Made by a program: the position numbers and the translations under genes. This document shows, piece after piece, positions 4,282-5,503 of a stretch of DNA of 5,503 nucleotides; the stretch's first letter is position 1; every line of letters starts with the position of its first letter. The DNA is taken from the NCBI GenBank assembly GCA_021783385.1, contig JAJXTX010000174.1, positions 1 to 5,503 on the forward strand, read 5' to 3'. This stretch comes from Pseudomonadota bacterium. GTDB taxonomy: Bacteria; Pseudomonadota; Gammaproteobacteria; Xanthomonadales; Rhodanobacteraceae. The notes under the pieces were generated by a model. That model was not told where the DNA came from. It did not search any database and worked only from the letters and a program-made list of their open reading frames with translations.

Positions 4282-5503
4282 AGGCTTCCAGCCGCTCGTA
4301 CAATTCCAGCCATTCCGCCTCCAGCGCCTCTTTCTCGCGCCGCAGTTCGGTCTGGCGCTGCCCCAGCCGCATCATCTCGCTGGTGGAACCATGGTAAGTG
4401 ACCGGATCGGCCAGCTGCGCCTCCAGCGCGGCGAGTTCGCTGTCGATGCTGGCGGTGCGGGTTTCGATGCGCTTCACCCGCTGGCGCGAGGTTTTGTCCT
4501 GTTCGCGCTGGGTGTTGGCGCTGCGCCGGCGCTCCTCGGCGGACTCCACCGGAACGACCACTGCGGGCTTCGCCGCCGCGCCCGCCTTGGCGGCTTTCTT
4601 GCTGGCCGCGCCGCGCGAGCGCAGCCACTTGGCGTAGTCGTCCAGGTCGCCGTCGAAACTCTCCACCATGCCGTCGGCGACGCGCCAGAAGCTGTCGCAG
4701 ACCATGCCGAGCAGATGGCGATCGTGCGATACCAGCACCAGCGCGCCGTCGTAATCGGCCAGCGCGTCGGCCAGCGCCTCGCGCATGTCCAGATCCAGGT
4801 GGTTGGTCGGCTCGTCCAGCAGCAGCAGGTTGGGTTTGTCCCACGCGATCAGCGCCAGCGCGAGGCGCGCCCGTTCGCCGCCGGAGAAGCCGTCGACCGA
4901 CTCGAACGCGCGGTCGCCGGCGAAATTCCAGGTACCGAGGAAATCGCGCATGACCTGGATCGCCACGCCCGGCGCCTTGTCCTGCAGATGATCGAGCGCG
5001 CTGGTGCCCGCGCGCAGGCTTTCCACCGTGTGCTGGGCGAAGTAGCCGATCTTCAGATCCTTGTGCACCTTGCGCACGCCGGCCAGCGGTTCGAGCTCGC
5101 CGACCAGGGTCTTCACCAGGGTGGATTTGCCGGCGCCGTTCGGGCCGAGCAGCCCGATCCGGTCGCCCGCCTCGATGCTGAAACGCACGTCGCGCAGAAT
5201 GATGTTGACCCCTTCTCCCCTGCGGGGAGAAGGTTGGGATGAGGGGCCGGGGCTGGCCAAGCCCTCCATCGAAGCACGCTCCGATGCGGCTTCATGGCCA
5301 GCGTGTCCGCTCACCCCAGCCCTCTCCTCGGAGGGGAGAGGGGGCGAGTCTGGGCGGCTCTCCCCGGCAGGGAGAGGAGGCAAAGCGTAGCCCGCGGTGA
5401 TGTCCTCCAGTTGCGTCATCGAGTCCGGCAGCCGTCCCGGCACCGGAAACTGGAAGCTGAAGGGCCGCTCGGCGCGCACCGCCTCGGTGCCGGCCAGTTT
5501 TTC
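4280..5503 (-). CDS. ABC-F family ATPase (YheS/Uup type), N-terminus outside window
   Basis: ABC-F proteins are soluble tandem ATPases without membrane domains that bind ribosomes; this one matches E. coli YheS best. About 407 residues are visible and the frame stays open to the right edge, so NBD1 and most of the linker (roughly 220 residues) are missing. The visible part begins at the linker end (RPFSFQFPVPGRLP), followed by NBD2 with A-loop Tyr (5387-5389), Walker A GPNGAGKST (5120-5146), Q-loop YFAQH, signature FSGGERARL (4862-4888), Walker B LLLLDEPTNHLDL (4790-4828) and H-switch SHDRHLL (from 4729). The C-terminus has a Lys/Ala-rich linker and an Arg/Glu-rich coiled-coil segment. All ATPase motifs of NBD2 are intact, so the protein is probably functional despite a 58-residue repeat-derived insertion directly after the A-loop (5210-5383). 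It is the first visible gene of the operon with rpfE and recJ. Confidence 0.93.
   Translation of the reverse strand, partial: EKLAGTEAVRAERPFSFQFPVPGRLPDSMTQLEDITAGYALPPLPAGESRPDSPPLPSEERAGVSGHAGHEAASERASMEGLASPGPSSQPSPRRGEGVNIILRDVRFSIEAGDRIGLLGPNGAGKSTLVKTLVGELEPLAGVRKVHKDLKIGYFAQHTVESLRAGTSALDHLQDKAPGVAIQVMRDFLGTWNFAGDRAFESVDGFSGGERARLALALIAWDKPNLLLLDEPTNHLDLDMREALADALADYDGALVLVSHDRHLLGMVCDSFWRVADGMVESFDGDLDDYAKWLRSRGAASKKAAKAGAAAKPAVVVPVESAEERRRSANTQREQDKTSRQRVKRIETRTASIDSELAALEAQLADPVTYHGSTSEMMRLGQRQTELRREKEALEAEWLELYERLEA
5209..5344. repeat. Composite inverted repeat: two 35-bp arms around a 66-bp core
   Basis: Bases 5209-5243, read on the minus strand, align without gaps to 5310-5344 on the plus strand at 29 of 35 positions. 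Each arm is a short C-rich lead (CTCAyCCCA) plus a hairpin. Arm 1 has a perfect 10-bp stem with a 3-base loop (5211-5220 with 5224-5233). Arm 2 has a 9-bp stem with one T-G mismatch (5321-5329 with 5333-5341). The 66-bp core (5244-5309) contains GCTGGCCA (5252-5259) matching TGGCCAGC (5295-5302), and inside that GAAGC (5271-5275) matching GCTTC (5289-5293). The arrangement is like a REP doublet or REPIN. Copy number and mobility cannot be judged from one window. Confidence 0.85.
5210..5383 (-). mobile_element. Repeat-derived in-frame insertion in the ABC-F gene, 174 bp
   Basis: This segment contributes 58 residues to the ABC-F protein, from LPPLPAGES to PSPRRGEG, rich in Pro, Ser, Gly, Ala and Glu and unlike any ABC domain. 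Without it the protein would read TAGYA-VNIILRDV, with the same three-residue spacing between GY and IIL as recalled E. coli YheS (AGYGDRIILD). The segment consists of the composite inverted repeat plus a third partial hairpin. Its length is a multiple of three and the coding frame has no stop. I found no clear target-site duplication at the edges, so the exact ends are uncertain by several bases. A palindromic element tolerated in a surface turn, as with Rickettsia palindromic elements, is the best explanation; it is not a transposase-encoding element. Confidence 0.7.
5358..5376. repeat. Third partial copy of the arm hairpin
   Basis: CTCTCCC (5358-5364) and GGGAGAG (5370-5376) form a perfect 7-bp stem with a 5-base loop. 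The 19 bases match the hairpin of the neighbouring arm (5322-5340) at 16 of 19 positions. It lacks the CTCAyCCCA lead, so it looks like a truncated or older copy next to the composite repeat. Confidence 0.65.

Noticed and set aside
4391..5242. Plus-strand open frame of 283 codons opposite the ABC-F gene
   Set aside because: It is a shadow of the ABC-F coding strand, and the ABC motifs on the minus strand are unambiguous.
5209..5376. CRISPR array
   Set aside because: The repeats are inverted, only two or three in number and unevenly spaced, with no cas genes.
5210..5383. The ABC-F gene as a pseudogene disrupted by a repeat
   Set aside because: The frame is open through the insertion, the length is a multiple of three, and all NBD2 motifs downstream are intact.

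Overview
The window is GC-rich bacterial DNA (about two thirds G+C by eye). Every gene I can support lies on the minus strand, so the region reads right to left. The gene content and protein wording (RecJ next to an RpfE-type protein, a YheS/Uup-type ABC-F ATPase) point to Gammaproteobacteria of the Xanthomonadales, perhaps a Rhodanobacter/Dyella-like member. This placement is inference from recalled families, not a search.

Right half (5503 down to 1570): a tight three-gene unit. It starts with the C-terminal two thirds of an ABC-F ATPase, whose N-terminus lies beyond the right edge. Eight bases after its stop, an RpfE-like protein starts at a GTG. The stop of that gene overlaps the GTG start of recJ in a GTGA. 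These are very probably one operon with translational coupling. recJ encodes the single-strand 5'-3' exonuclease of recombination and mismatch repair; the ABC-F protein is expected to act on ribosomes; the RpfE-like protein has no settled biochemical role.

Left half (1569 down to 1): after a 159-base spacer with no clear terminator comes a membrane-anchored protein of unknown function with a TonB-like layout (one N-terminal membrane helix, a Pro/Ala-rich linker, a C-terminal domain). A SpoIIAA-like STAS-fold protein follows. Next comes a candidate 40-residue small ORF that ends just before a perfect 15-bp hairpin at the left edge. Bases 604-714 and 1411-1569 hold ribosome binding sites but no promoter I would defend.

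The most unusual structure is at 5210-5383. Here 174 bp, exactly 58 codons, of palindromic repeat DNA interrupts the second ATP-binding domain of the ABC-F gene directly after its A-loop tyrosine, without breaking the reading frame. Removing those 58 residues restores the usual family spacing. The insert is built from two 35-bp inverted arms (29/35 identical), a 66-bp core with its own nested inverted repeat, and a third partial hairpin. It resembles a REP-doublet/REPIN or small palindromic element that has become protein-coding. A smaller in-frame insertion in RecJ (2743-2820) contains a degenerate 21-bp tandem repeat encoding a Cys/His cluster.
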